From Laburnicola sp. R22_1 (taxonomy: Eukaryota > Ascomycota > Dothideomycetes > Pleosporales > Didymosphaeriaceae), in NCBI GenBank assembly GCA_014281115.1, contig JACONQ010000023.1:1-64000 (forward strand): DNA of 64,000 nucleotides. Reading direction: 5' to 3'. The position numbers and the translations under genes are program-made. Below are positions 24,250-36,005 of the stretch, piece after piece. How positions within the stretch are numbered: the stretch's first letter is position 1; the number at the start of each line of letters is the position of its first letter. The notes under the pieces were generated by a model, which ran no database searches, had not been told where the DNA came from, and saw nothing but the letters and a program-made list of their open reading frames with translations.

Positions 24250-27200
24250 GTAAGTTTTATTAGCCCCGTATATATTAAATAGCACTAATTAAGATTATAT
24301 AATATTAACAACCTAATTATATTATGTCTCGCTAACGGCAAGATAGTTAATAAGATTAGTTAAGCTATAGACCTTACTATATAGCATAGAACTTATACTA
24401 GCACAGCTATGTATTTTATTACTAATATTAGGACTTTTAATGTTATACTTAGTATGGATTAGATATTTATCCATAACCCACAACTAGAATTATATGACTA
24501 GTCTATAACGTTTAACGCTTACTACTATCTAGTTAACTACCTTAAGGATGCCTTATCTAAGATAGTGTACTATAGTAAACCGTTAGTTAGCTCCTTACAA
24601 CTCACGCCGCGGAATAATATTAGTATTATTATAGGCAAGATAGCTTATCTTATAGTAGTACACTATCTAGACTTAGTTCCCTAGTTAGAACCTTATTATT
24701 ATGTTATGGAATCACCCGGGAGTCGGCACCGACGCTCCGGCGCTAGCACCTAATTGGGCACTAGCGCGGCCTTAGCCACCTATATAGTGACTTGTCGAGC
24801 CGTTACTAGTACGGCACCGTAGATTTTAACAATTAACTTTCAACTCGGGCCAGCACCCTTACATATTAGGACCAGCTTAGTCGCCCGCCTAATCTTACTA
24901 ATAGCGACTATAATGCGCAAATCTTCTATGCAACTATAGGTCTTGCTACTTATAGTTAGACTAACTATAACAAGTTTATAAAAAAGTTAGTTAATAAGCT
25001 GCAAATAATAAATAAACTTAAGTAGCTACTACTAGGTTAGTTATATAATAAGTTTTAGTATTTTAACCCAAAGGAGACTAATAAGTTGGCTCCTCACTAC
25101 CCTAGTATTAACTATACTATTAACCTAGTTAATAATAAAGTGCTATAATCGTACATCTACAGTCTTATATGTTTAAAGATAATAGTAGTTAATAAATATA
25201 TTAATAAAATAACTATAAAGGGCTTCTTATAGATAAGTACGTCTTAGTACGTGTTACCTATTCTTATTGTTAAAAAACTAGGGGGTGGATTACGCGTCTG
25301 CGTTAATTACCACGCTATTAACGTTATTATAAAGCGTAATCGCAATATGCCGCTATTACTAAAAACACACTAGCGTAAATAAACAAAACTAAGTTTATGT
25401 CTATTATAGACATTATTGTAGATTTTAATAATATACGCATTAAGAAGGGTAATAAAGAAAAAATAGTATTTCTAACCTACTATAGCCTGTATAAATACAC
25501 TATTATGCCATTTGGCCTTACTAGCGCCCCTGGTACTTTTTAGACTTATATTAATAAAACGCTATAATAACACCTTAATAACTTCTGCACAGCATATGTA
25601 GACAATATACTTATATATAGTAAGACTAAGAAGGACCACATTAGATATATATAGACTAATATTAACAAGTTACGATAAGTAGGTCTATATTTAAATATTA
25701 ACAAGTGTTAGTTTAAGGTTAAAAAGGTTAAGTACCTTAGGATTATCCTAACAACTAAAGGCATTAAGATAGATCCTAAAAGGTATAGGCAGTTTATAAC
25801 TAGTAACTGCCGCAGTTGCTTAAAAATATATAGGCCTTCCTAGGCTTTGCGAACTTTTATTAATAGTTTATTAAAGGATTTAGCTAGATTACTTACCTAT
25901 TAACTAATCTTATAAAGGGCGACGCACTAAAAGACTAGCCTATTAAGCTAGGATTTCCTATTGCAACCGCGTTTAACACGCTTAAGCAAGCCTTTATAAT
26001 AGCGCCCATACTTATTTATTTTAACTTAGATAAGGAAACCTAGTTAGAGACTAACGCGTCTAACTTTATTACTACTATCATCTTATTGCAAAAAGATAAT
26101 TAAGATGTATTGCGGCCTATTGCGTATCTATTACACAAAATAAACCCTACTAAGTATAACTATAAAATCTATAATAAGGAGCTTTTAGCTATAGTACGCG
26201 CGTTTAAGGAGTAGAAATCCAAACTCTTAGGTACCTGAAATCCTATTAATATTGTTACTAATTTCCTGGCCTTATAGTACTTTATAACTAGTAAGCGGCT
26301 TAATTAATAATAAGTATAATAGACAGAGTTTCTAACTAAATTTAACTTCTGTATTAGATATTATCTAGGTAAGTAAGATATAAAACCTAACGCCTTAACG
26401 CGCTATCTAGGCGACTTACCTAAAGGCAATAATAATATCTACTAATAACACTAGGTATAGATAGTCTTACACCTAGAGATTTTTAAAGGCAAAGAATTAT
26501 ATTATGCGGTTGCCGCTACTTGCGCATTATTGGATAAGAGTTATTACTCTGGCCTATAGCTTACAGCTATATTATACCACATAGCTAAACTAGCCGCTAA
26601 TAATAATAATAACAATCTTGTTATTATAACCCTAACAAAAACTAAGGAGACAGCATAACTACTTAAGGATATTAAGACAGTATATACTACTAACAAGATA
26701 GTCTAGAATATTATTACTACTATTAGAACTAAGGCCTAATATTTGCCAGAGAAGCTCCTTAAGTAGGGACTTAGGATTAAGATTACTAGCTATTAGTTAA
26801 GCAAAGGGTTGCTATATATTAAGGACCAACTATACATCTCTAATAATAAGAAAATCTATACGCGCATCCTTAAGCAAGCTTATAATAGTATTACTACTAG
26901 ATATATTAGTTGCAAGGGTACTTATAAACATAGTAGTTACTAGTATTACTAGCCATATATAATGCACACTATTGCGTACTATATTTCTACCTATGTATTT
27001 TATTGCTGTAGTAAGCTATACTATAACGCTAAATATGGCTTATTGTACCTATTACTAATCCTAAACTATTACTAGAAATTAATATTAATAGACTTTATTA
27101 TTAGCTTGCCACCTTAGTATAATAATAGTAAGATATATACAGCCATTATAGTTATTATAGACTAGCTTAGTAAAAAGAAGAAGTTTATTCCTATAGCTAA

Positions 27201-28250
27201 GATTATAGCTAAGGCAGTTATAGAAGCTTTTATTACCTACGTTTAGCGCAAGGAGGGTTTTCTAGAGAATATTATTAGTAACTATAGTTAATAGTTTATA
27301 TTACACTTTTGGAAACGTCTTTGTAAGCGTTTGGGTACAAAGCTCCGCCTATTTACTAGTTAGCACCCTAAGACTAATAGTTAAACTAAAGTTGCTAATA
27401 CTATGCTTAAGAAGTACCTACGCGTATATATTAACTACTAGCAAGATAACTAGGCTCTATACCTACCTATAGCGGAATTCGTCGCTAACTTATTAGTTAG
27501 CAAGTTAATAAAAGTTGTACCTTTTATTACTACTAAGAATTACTTACTGCGTAATAGTACTAAGCCTGTATAGTTATATAATATTAAGTTAGTAAGTAGA
27601 GACGCCGCTACTAGTGAGCGCCTACTTACAGCACCCGCCTATATAGACTACTAACGCGCAGATAACTTTATTAATTCTCTTATCTAACTATGCAATTTTT
27701 TGCGCGACAACTTATAGTGGGCGCAAGCTAAATAGGCTAAGTACACTAATATAAAACGCGTGCCTACGCCTTACTTTAAGGTTGGCAATAAGGTAATATT
27801 AGACATGCGCAACTTAAAGACTAAGAGACCTAGCTCTTTACTTAACTATAAGAATAGGGAACCTTTTACGTTGTCTATATTATTAATAATATAGCGTACA
27901 AGCTTAACTTATCTAAGGAGATAGGCTAACTATATAATATTTTCTACCTATAGCTATTGTACCCATATAATAAACAACCACTTACTAGGCAAACACATAA
28001 TAAGAACAATATACTATTAGATAAACGCATAGAGGAGAAATATAAGATAAGGACTATACTTATCTATTGCTTAAATAAGTTAAAGAAAGACCTATACGCG
28101 CCTAACTATAGCGTTATAGAGTATAAAGTTATATAGAATAGATTTAACAACCTTACTTAGGAGCCTTACTATAACCTACTTAATTACCCTTAGCTTATTA
28201 CTAGTTTTTACACTAAGAACCTAAAAAACCCGCCATACTATATAACTTTA
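24250..28250 (+). pseudogene. gypsy pol remnant (PR-RT-RH-IN-chromodomain)
   Basis: Plus strand, stops read through. Protease/linker: LYNINNLIMLCLANGKIVNK and FNVILSMD*IFIHNP (24300-24490). RT: GGGLRVCVNYHAIN (25274-), YTIMPFGLTSAPGTF (about 25498) and AYVDNILIYS (about 25590), where YVDD has Asp changed to Asn. RNase H: ETNASNFI (about 26050), again Asp to Asn twice. Integrase: DFIISLPP (27091-), HPKTNS*TKVANTMLKKYL (27363-) and LPIAEFVANLLVSKLIKVVPF. A basic tail follows, then a chromodomain-like segment (28040-28200: IEYKVIQNRFNNLT*EPYYN). This is a chromovirus-type pol, not functional. Confidence 0.85.
24712..24870. other. GC-rich island inside the RIP-mutated gypsy element
   Basis: About 160 bp beginning near ATCACCCGGGAGTCGGCACC, rich in CpG and CpA, within sequence that is otherwise strongly AT-biased. 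It lies between the protease and RT motifs. No flanking duplication or terminal repeats were found and the translation is not diagnostic. It could be a small late insertion or a stretch restored by recombination. Confidence 0.6.
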
Positions 28251-28430
28251 ATAATCTTATTACACGCTAGGATATTATTATATGTCTTACCACTATTCTA
28301 GTTATAGACGCCCGCCTAGATACCTAGAAATAGATAGATATAGGTCTTAAGTTAGCAATAGATAGTAGTCCTCCTAGAAACCCTTCTAGTAGTAATTCTC
28401 TTGGCTAGGTTAAGCGTACCAACCTATGCG

Positions 28431-28485
28431 ATAATAGTACTAATAATAATAGTACTAATAATAATAGTACTCACAATAATACTAC
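28431..28485 (+). repeat. 12-bp tandem repeat near the gypsy 3' end
   Basis: About three to four units of TAATAATAGTAC, just upstream of the polypurine-like AGAGGGAGGGG stretch (28706-28715) that abuts the 3' LTR. Confidence 0.6.
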
Positions 28486-28718
28486 TAACGCAACTCTAAT
28501 AAATATTAACAAATTAAATTAAATCTATAGTAATTTAGTAGAAATTTACAATAATTTAGTGTAAATTACTATAAGAATTATAATAATTAGAAATAGTGCG
28601 CAATAAATTGCAATAGACTATAATAGATTATAATAGAGCGTAATAGTTATATAGCTATTAGTATATAGCTAAAAGAATCTTAGCAGTACTAGAGTTGCTG
28701 CTATAGAGGGAGGGGTAG

Positions 28719-28931
28719 TGTCACTAATCTAAGGTGCGACTCTCTCGCTTATATTATTCTTGGCTATTTCCCTTTTAGGACTAGCGTAGTTTTAAGCAAG
28801 ATTCTAAGCGAGGCTATGTATATAGCCTGCCTACGTATCTACTTTATGTGGGTATCCCTACTATCTTATATTTGGATTCTAACTACTAGTTATCTTATTT
28901 ATAACGTAATGACCCCTATAGTGTCCTTATA
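28719..28931 (+). repeat. 3' LTR of the 8.6-kb gypsy element
   Basis: 213 bp, aligned to the 5' LTR along its whole length. A purine-rich stretch (AGAGGGAGGGG) precedes it and can serve as the plus-strand primer site. Confidence 0.85.
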
Positions 28932-28936
28932 TTATT

Positions 28937-30815
28937 TCTATTAGCTTTATCTTCTTTTCTTAGTAGTGTTGCAGCTTATTTATTATAGGAAGCTTTATTA
29001 TATTAGTCCTCTAGCGTTAGTTTAAGTTTAATTATTATAGTCTATTTAGTTAGATTATATTTAAATCTATTTACTTTCTTCTCTATTTAGTGTTTCTTAT
29101 ATCTAGTATATAGGTAGGTGTGCTAAAAGAGTTATGTGCATTTTCTATTTATAAGTATTAGGTATATCTAGCTTTTAGCATTGTTAAGTTATAGAAAATA
29201 TCTAGTTGTTTATTTGTCTTATAGGTGTATATTATACTAAGTAATAGGGTAGTTAAACTATTCCTAGCAATAGTATTGCTTAACTTGCGGAAATGGGCTA
29301 TTATATTCTTTACTTTAGTAATAGGTAGTACACTAATTCTTTTTATAGTATCTTTACTTAAGGGATCTATGCATAGGGTTATAGTAGTCTAGGTTATACT
29401 TTAGTTTATATTTAGACTTCTTATTTAGGTAGATTTTATCCTTAGGCTAGTATTTGTATTTATAGTCTGCCTATTCTCTATCTTCCTAAGAGATAATTAA
29501 GGCATATTTAGAGCTATAATAAATTGCTCTATATAGTAAATCTCTATCTCTTAGTTAGTAAGGTTTTAAAAATCCCTATACACTTAGTGTATTATTAACT
29601 AAGTTAGGTTTTTTCGTATAGTTAGGTAATATAGGGTTATCTTTATTACTTCTAGCCTAAGAGTGTAGTGTTAGTAGTTATTAAATTAGTTTAATTTCTT
29701 TTATATTTAAGTCTTCTTTAGCATTCTTATATAGTTGTAAGTCTAGGGAGTGTATTTGTTTAGAGTCTATTTTCTTAATACTATGGTTGTTAATAGAGAT
29801 TACTACTTATTATTTTTATTAATAATATCTACACTTTTAATAGAAAGTATGTTTAACTGTCTAATAACCTTATTCTTAAATTTGTAGTTCCTAGCTATAT
29901 AGTCTAGTTTACTATATATAAAATAAGTATGTGTCTTATTTCTATTAGATTAGTATCTCTTATAGGATCCTCTAAAAGTGCGCTTATTCTAGTTATTTAG
30001 TAGTATATTATTATATTTATAACTTAATATATATACTACCTTGTTCGTTTCTTTCTCTAGGCTATTAATAGTGTAACTGTACTAAATTTCTTTTATAGAC
30101 TAGTAGCTATATAGGTCTTATTTATATAGTTAGAGTACTATTCTATAATATATAGGTACTTTGCTATAGCTTAGTGTTGTATAAAAGTTATATTATAGCT
30201 TACAATTTAGTTTATACTAGTCTGCGTTAATTTAAATAGATTTATTATATAAATTATCTAGGGTATTAATAGCTACTCTGCTACGCAGTAGTTCCTTATA
30301 TATAAATTGCTTTAATCCTTATTTATATATAACTATTAGAGTGTTATCCTCTTACTTAATTTGCGTTATATAGTGCTTAAACTTAGTAGTATACTTAGTA
30401 GCAAAGTAAGTTTATTTAAGGGTTTAGATAGCTTATTCTATAAAGAGTACTTTATTAGTAATTCTAAAGAGTTATTAGAGTTAGAGTTTAAAGTTAGTAT
30501 AGTTCTTAATAACTTAATTAGTATTGTCTCCTTTAATATTCTCTTTAGCTAGGTATAGTTCTAGGTATAATTAAATCTAATTAGCAGCTTAGCCTCTTAT
30601 ATATATAGCGGCGAAGATAACTTTCTCTCTATTTAGGATTTCCTTATCTTTAGGTTTTTCTTAGTTAAGAATATAGAAGTAGAGGTTAAGTTATAGAATC
30701 TATACCTCTAGTCTACTTTAGGTGCTATTATATAGGTCTAGTTTGCTAGCCTTATTATAGGTGTTATTTAATAGAGTAAGATGCTTAAAGTTACTTATAT
30801 TAAGAGTGTTTAAGA
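28937..30815 (-). pseudogene. Chromovirus gag half, displaced by the gypsy insertion
   Basis: Assigned by position: it lies between the TTATT duplication of the inserted gypsy and the 5' LTR of the minus-strand chromovirus at 30816. The sequence is AT-rich and RIP-mutated; no zinc knuckle or named gag motif was recognised. Confidence 0.5.
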
Positions 30816-31287
30816 TGTTAAGACTAATAAGGTAGCTAGTTCTAGCGGCTAGGGTTAGTTCTTAGGCAAGAGCGTCTTAATAAGGGCAAGGGGTCTTAAC
30901 TACTTGCGTAAGTTAAAGGAGTGTTAGTATTAAAGGTTATAAGAGTAATAAATTAATAAGGCCTAAGGGTAATCTAAATAATAGATTAATAATAAAGATT
31001 AAATATAAGTATTAAAGGGTGATACTTAGGCTCCTATATATTATAGTAGCGGTAGTAGACTATTACTTAATAACTATTATAGTAGTTAACTTTTACTTAT
31101 TAACTATTATAGTAGTTAACTATTAGTTATATGTTAGTAGTTAACTATTATAGTAGTTGACTATTAATTACGTAATGTTAGCGCTATTAGCATAGTCCTA
31201 CTATGTTTTATTTCTTATTATTTAATAGTAAGCATTAATAACTATACAAATTGGTCTCGGCCTCTTCCTAGATCTTGGATCCTAACA
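30816..31287 (-). repeat. 5' LTR of the minus-strand chromovirus
   Basis: 472 bp, TGTTAAGAC...CCTAACA. Pairs with 13594-14065. It retains the TG and CA ends that the left copy has partly lost. Confidence 0.85.
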
Positions 31288-31292
31288 CTCTA

Positions 31293-32024
31293 CTATATTT
31301 AATTACTATGTTTTTTTATTACATTATTAGCGCCTATATAATATTATATAATATTATATATGTGCTAAGCCTTAGGACTAGAGTATGTTAAAGTTTTTCT
31401 AACGCCTCCCCTAGCTTCTAAGATAACTAACCCTATAATAATAACACCCTAATTTGCTTATCTACTACTACGTTACTAGATAATTAACACCTACCTTTTA
31501 ACCTTTTGCCGCCCTATTACTAGATAATTAATAACTTAGAACCTCTACTCTACTCTATTACTATAATATATAACAAATTGCGCGCGCGTTTCCTACTCCT
31601 AACACTAAACAGCACCCCACTATTCTCCGCTAACGACTTATTAATCTATTAACCTGTCCGCCTAGTAGTAATAGTATTATTAGGGCGAGGGATAGCTATG
31701 CGTATTAGATTGTAACCTTAAGGTCTTACGCGACAATATACTCTATGTGTAAGGGTAGATAAATACTTAATCTAGTTGTAGATTTTTATACTTTATGCGT
31801 AGGCTGTATTATATTTTTATTTTTAACTTTAACTTTAGTATCTGTAGACTATAGTACACTATAATTAACTACCTTATTAGCATAAGGGGCTAATTTGCAC
31901 GTGCTATCCCTAGCCTAACCTATCTTACTACTTTACCTTTTTTTAATGCGTTTTTAGCACACCTATAGCTTTCCTTATAGCGTTATACTATATACTAAAA
32001 GGTCTACTATGTTTCTCTTCCTAA
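31293..32024 (+). mobile_element. Helitron-like element copy 1, main part
   Basis: Continuation of 13539-13593 after the chromovirus. It matches the reverse complement of 48167-49509 in its outer parts but lacks about 600 bp of that copy's middle. It ends TTTCTCTTCCTAA followed by T, fitting the Helitron CTRR-T rule. No enzyme frame (Rep/helicase) is present and no convincing 3' hairpin was found, so the class assignment is tentative. Confidence 0.5.
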
Positions 32025-32129
32025 TATAGTTTATATACTTATAAAGTTATAATTTTATACTATAGAATATCTATTTGCTAAAAAAGAGTACCTCTAGAAA
32101 ATAGTATTTACTTATTCTTTTATTATTAT

Positions 32130-32252
32130 GTGTGTGGCGTTAAATTAACTACCTAGGGGTAGCACGACAAAGGCTTTTATCTTAAATAACATGACAAAAA
32201 AAGCAGAGCCCCCTGCTTAGTAATTAAAAAAAGCGTGTAAAGGTAGTTATAA
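32130..32252 (-). mobile_element. Short retroposon, family S copy 3 (5'-truncated)
   Basis: Flanked by an 11-bp duplication, TTTATTATTAT (32119-32129 and 32253-32263). The GTGTGTGGCGTTAAATTAAC end (the 3' end on the minus strand) is complete with an extra GT unit; the other end stops about 15 bp short of full-length copies. Truncation at the 5' end only is typical of reverse-transcribed insertions. The duplication's AT-only sequence makes its exact length uncertain. Confidence 0.75.
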
Positions 32253-32263
32253 TTTATTATTAT

Positions 32264-32744
32264 AAATATATAAAAGTGTATTAGACTATTTATAAAAAAT
32301 ATAGTTTATATATACTAGAAAATCTTTTAGGTAATTACTAGCTACTATATAGAAATTATTAGTTTCTATTATTACTAACTATTAAAAGAGTTTTAGTAAT
32401 TACTAATTTTTAAACTATAAACTTATAGTACTAAAAAAGGTGTATGGTATTATTTAATATATAAGTTTTTACTATTTACTTTAAAAATAGTTTCTATACT
32501 AATTACTAGTATATTTTTATATATATATCTAAAATTATATATAATTCTAATTACTTAATTTTAAATAAATCTTTATTTATAACTAATTTATTAGTTAGTT
32601 TATATATTTATATTTATTAAAAGTCTACTTTATTTTATATATATTAAAATAGGTTATAAAAATAACTATAATTTAGAATAAGTATAAATATAAAGAAAAG
32701 TTATAGTTAAAGTAAATAAGAAAGAAAGTAAACCTAAAATATAA
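32264..32744. other. Very AT-rich stretch without recognisable content
   Basis: Long runs of A/T with almost no G or C, stops in all frames, no repeat pair found. It forms the left edge of the unmutated island that starts near 32745. Confidence 0.5.
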
Positions 32745-32825
32745 AGCCTAAAGAACCGTTTGCCTTTCCGCCCCGCATGACAGAAGAGGCGCTAGACAGT
32801 TCTGGACGATATTGGATGCTGGACC

Positions 32826-33068
32826 ATGGCCCCGGCCGCAGCCACAAGAGATCCAGGAGAGATGCTTGCACGCCCCACCTGCTGGTTCTCCCCACCCCAT
32901 CAGGACCCCAGCGAAACCCGTGACTTCCTTCGCACAGCCACAACCTCGTTGCCCATCTGTCGTCCATGCGATATGGTGACAATTTCTGATCCAGGAACGA
33001 AATGCCCGCACATAGTACTTAGACCAATACGACAACTGATGGCTTCGCCCGAATTCGACACTCTTTAG
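32826..33068 (+). CDS. Hypothetical 80-residue frame (uncertain)
   Basis: Open from ATG 32826 to TAG 33066-33068. The product is Pro- and Thr-rich with four Cys (PTCWFSPP, PICRPCDMV, TKCPHIVL). No family recognised, no signal peptide and no clear promoter; antisense frames are also open here, so this may be chance or one exon of a lost gene. Start choice is simply the first ATG. Confidence 0.2.
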   Translation: MAPAAATRDPGEMLARPTCWFSPPHQDPSETRDFLRTATTSLPICRPCDMVTISDPGTKCPHIVLRPIRQLMASPEFDTL

Positions 33069-33667
33069 GGGCAATACAGTAACAGAGATGGGCAGAGGTA
33101 CAACCGGCTCATAATGGACTTTGTGACCTGAATTTACTTGTATTCTGGCGCTTCACAATGCTGTGCTAAAGCGGCCATTTGGGGCGCGGACATTGGGAAC
33201 ATTTTGGATAGGGGCCGATTTATGCTGCCGGGGATTTTTGGGGTTCTCTCAGATTTTCAGATACCCCCGGCCCCCAACTTGGGTCGCCCCAACGAACTCG
33301 ACTCTCATGATTGCTCGTAATCAGCATAGCGTCTGTGTAATTTTGTCACCTTCTCTGCCCAAGTCACCGTCAGAAACTTTTACTTAGTCGTTCAGCCACT
33401 GAGCCTCTGCTACGCCACGCCTGTCCCCACCTGTAAGGTTTTAACATACCCTTGGCGCACAGAGATGAAACGTCCACAGTCAACCTTGGCGTCGGGCCGC
33501 AGCCCACCCGTCTACACGCTACTTTGAACGGGAAGCCACGTGGCCACCGTCCTGGTTCTCGGAGATCTCCCAGGTTTCAGCTGTCCAGGTGTACGGCACT
33601 TGGTCGCAAACTGCCCAAAGTCACGTGCAAAGTGCTGGCCAAGGGGACACTGGATTACGGTGAAGCA

Positions 33668-33687
33668 GTGATCCAACCTTGGATCAC
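33668..33687. promoter_or_regulatory. Perfect 20-bp palindrome, possible binding site
   Basis: GTGATCCAA, two bases CC, then TTGGATCAC; a further GTGATCCA half-site follows at about 33697. Symmetric half-sites spaced like this are typical of dimeric binding proteins, but no adjacent gene is established. Confidence 0.3.
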
Positions 33688-34018
33688 AACGAACCCGTGA
33701 TCCAGGGACATAGAACGGGCAACAAGCACTATAGGCCCACTCAATTCCCCTAGACTAGACACCTTCCAGCCCTTCAGCCAACGCGTCTATGACAGCTCAG
33801 AATGTCTGGCAGCAGGGGGTGCTAGCACGGCAGCCCATAAAACTCCTAGCACAGACATCGAGCTGGACGGAGGGCTGGCTGGAATGAAATATGGTCAGCA
33901 TGCTGGAGCTGGCTCTGCATGCCTAGCAGCATGAGTGGCTGGGGTTGCTGTGGGCTGGAACGGAATCGCTGGCTTGAATCCGCGCTGGGATGCGCGAGTT
34001 GGTCCAGAAAATGGCTGG

Positions 34019-34042
34019 CATTTTTGAGCTAGCTCAAAAATG
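34019..34042. repeat. Perfect 24-bp palindrome
   Basis: Arms CATTTTTGAGCT mirrored about AGCTCAAAAATG. It sits in the GCTGG-rich non-coding part of the island. Symmetry does not extend further, so it is not a terminal-repeat pair of a larger element. Confidence 0.5.
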
Positions 34043-35386
34043 TGGGTAGCCACCAAACGTCAGCCACAGTTCGAGCTGGTACACTTGTGCTAGGTTGTGC
34101 AGGCGCCGATGCCCCCTCCCAACCATTTCTTCCCATCGTCGCGTCTGTTCCCTAGTTGCTACGGACAATGGGAAAGTGGGTTGCACTACTTCGCGCGTTC
34201 GCGTTTAGGCCAGCCCTCGTACGGAGGATCTCGGGAGCTCGGGGCGCTATTTGAACCACCTTGCCATTTGAATATTTTAATTTGAGAAAATTCCTCGTAC
34301 GAGAAATCTCAGAAGTCTAGACGGCGAAACCCTACCCTAACAGCCGGCTAACAGCTGGTGCCAACAAAAGGAGTTGTCGAGGGGAAGGCGGATCCTGGGG
34401 AGGGGGCTGGCTGGGGTGCATGAGAGGAGCAGGGATAGGGGTTGACGCGGCGGTAGGAAGGACCAGAGTGGAGAGAGAGGGGTGGGTTTGGCGCAGCGTC
34501 TACTCGCTTCGTCATCTAATATTTGTAATTAGGGGAGTAAGAAAAAGAAAGCTGTATAACCCTGGCTTGTAGACCCTGCCTGCAAGCATGGTGGGGTTGG
34601 GTTTATGGTTGGGTTTATTTGGGCCAATCAGCGTTGTCGGCCAACTGGAAGAGAATCCATGGAGAATGCACGGGCCATCCTCCCAATTTGTATGGGGAAT
34701 TCTAGTTGAAAACCCGGGCAATGGCAACCTAGAGTTCCTCGGTTAGCCCCTAACAAGTTCGTTGTCGGACTTTGGGGGTGTCGGAGATGGGGGTGGGGAC
34801 TTAATTAGATTTCTTTTGGGGGAGGGCTAAGGAATAGTATGGCATGATAGATAGTTTTGATAGTTTCCTTTAGAGCGGGGGATAAAGAATAGTGTGTGAT
34901 ATCTTAAGGGGTTTAGGTGCTTATACCCTAATTCAAGCACCAAGCACCAAAACTTTCTAGATGGCTGTGTTATTGTTGTGGTTGTTGAGTTATTCGCTAA
35001 TTCCGCCATCAGCCCTAAGTCTTACTGCCAATTCTTCCGTTTTCAGTCTCACCCGCTGCCTAGCTGCAGTCAGTCTCTACCAATTAATCCCAGGCACTCC
35101 AGTGTGGCCTTCCGCACCATTACAGTATACATCCCACATGCCTTAGAGAACTTTATGTTTTATATGTGGTGTTAACCACTTTTTTGTTTTCTATTTTTTT
35201 GGTGTTTCTGATGTTATATGTATCTGAAGCAGGGATCATGCGTAGTTCCTAGAAAAGAAAAAAGACCACATCATCCCCCAATCCTCTGAACCTTGGGCAT
35301 ACCAAGGCACACCCCTATATAAGGCGCAGAAAAAGCCCCCATATCCCAAACATAAAAGCAGAAAAACCCTAAAGACCATTGCTCCC

Positions 35387-35883
35387 TCACGCCTTAAACA
35401 AACGTGCTGGTGCATCACAAACAGCCCAAGCGCAATTCATGTCGCAGGCAATCGGCTGGCCTTGAGCGTTGCAAAAACTGGCGCACTCTCGCGCGGTCTC
35501 AACCTCAGCAACAGCGATAGCTCCAGGGCATGCAACTTCGTCCAAGACAGGGATGGCACAGGCGATCGCGACGCCGGCCCAAATTGCTGCTAGGTTGATA
35601 GAAACTTGGACACGCGCCTGATTGCAGTCAACACAGGCCTGGCAGCTTGGCGCATCGCATTCGATTCCATCGCGGAAATTGTTTTCAGTCAGAGATGCTG
35701 TGAGGGCGTTGTCGATATCGTCTCTGACTCCAGCGTTGTTCAACATGGCTTGAACTTCTCGAAAGTTGAACTCGGTCTGCCTAGTCACTTCCGCAATATA
35801 ATCGCCGGGGAGATGCCATTTTGGGCCGTGGTAACGCCAAAGAGGATACTGGCTGTTGCGACGGTAACTTTGGCGAACAACAT
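35387..35883 (-). pseudogene. Small cysteine-rich secreted protein gene, apparently frameshifted
   Basis: ATG at 35883 opens a frame whose first 20-odd residues form a classic secretion signal (short polar start, one Lys, hydrophobic Val/Ala/Leu/Phe core, then Thr-Thr-Ala before Gln-Asn-Gly). That frame stops at 35785. An overlapping frame, open to TGA 35387-35389, carries 11 Cys in about 85 residues (with GTG at 35788 as residue 1: Cys 44, 49, 52, 55, 77, 87, 102, 106, 115, 119, 124), plus helix-friendly Ala-rich stretches. The two join with a one-base offset near 35820. This may be a real inactivating indel, a base-call error in a C-run, or an unrecognised intron (none with a sound branch site fits the phase). 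Size, secretion signal and Cys content resemble fungal effector-type proteins; no named family is recognised. It is unmutated by RIP although surrounded by RIP-mutated transposons. Confidence 0.65.
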
Positions 35884-36005
35884 ATTGCTTGGTGAAAGAC
35901 TTCTAGAAATATAAGCGAAGAAATTTAGAGTGAGGGCTCGTTATTAATACTTGCGATGGTGGAAGTTCCCTGGTAATGAAGAGAAAGAGCGGGTGCCTTC
36001 CCGCA

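Larger units (their letters stand above)
20333..28931 (+). mobile_element. Complete Ty3/gypsy element, 8.6 kb
   Basis: LTRs are at 20333-20543 and 28719-28931, starting TGTCACTAATCTAAGGTG and ending CCCTTACA on the left (TCCTTATA on the right). Target duplication TTATT is perfect (20328-20332 and 28932-28936). It lies between the protease and gag halves of the minus-strand chromovirus. gag and pol run on the plus strand; both are RIP-inactivated. Confidence 0.9.
13594..31287 (-). mobile_element. Complete chromovirus (Ty3/gypsy) with nested insertions
   Basis: Both LTRs are 472 bp: 13594-14065 and 30816-31287. They read TGTTAAGAC...CCTAACA at the right copy, with RIP changes in the left. The 5-bp target duplication is CCCCA (13589-13593) and CTCTA (31288-31292), which differ only by C-to-T. 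Polarity is minus: gag side at the right LTR, integrase side at the left. Without the Tc1, short retroposon and gypsy insertions, the element would be about 6.8 kb, normal for the group. Its target is Helitron-like copy 1. Confidence 0.85.

Noticed and set aside
32734..33074. Minus-strand frames of 82 and 108 codons
   Set aside because: Low-complexity Trp/Gly/Cys text opposite a GC-rich plus frame; one runs into AT-rich repeat DNA. No coding support.
34331..34342. CCCTACCCTAAC, telomere-like
   Set aside because: Only two degenerate units; no array.
34961..35175. Two overlapping plus-strand frames of about 60 codons, one with a hydrophobic start
   Set aside because: No further domain, no promoter that fits, and overlapping frames; could not be separated from chance.
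35311..35320. Plus-strand TATATAAGG as promoter of a downstream gene
   Set aside because: The only supported gene downstream runs on the other strand; no plus-strand gene follows.
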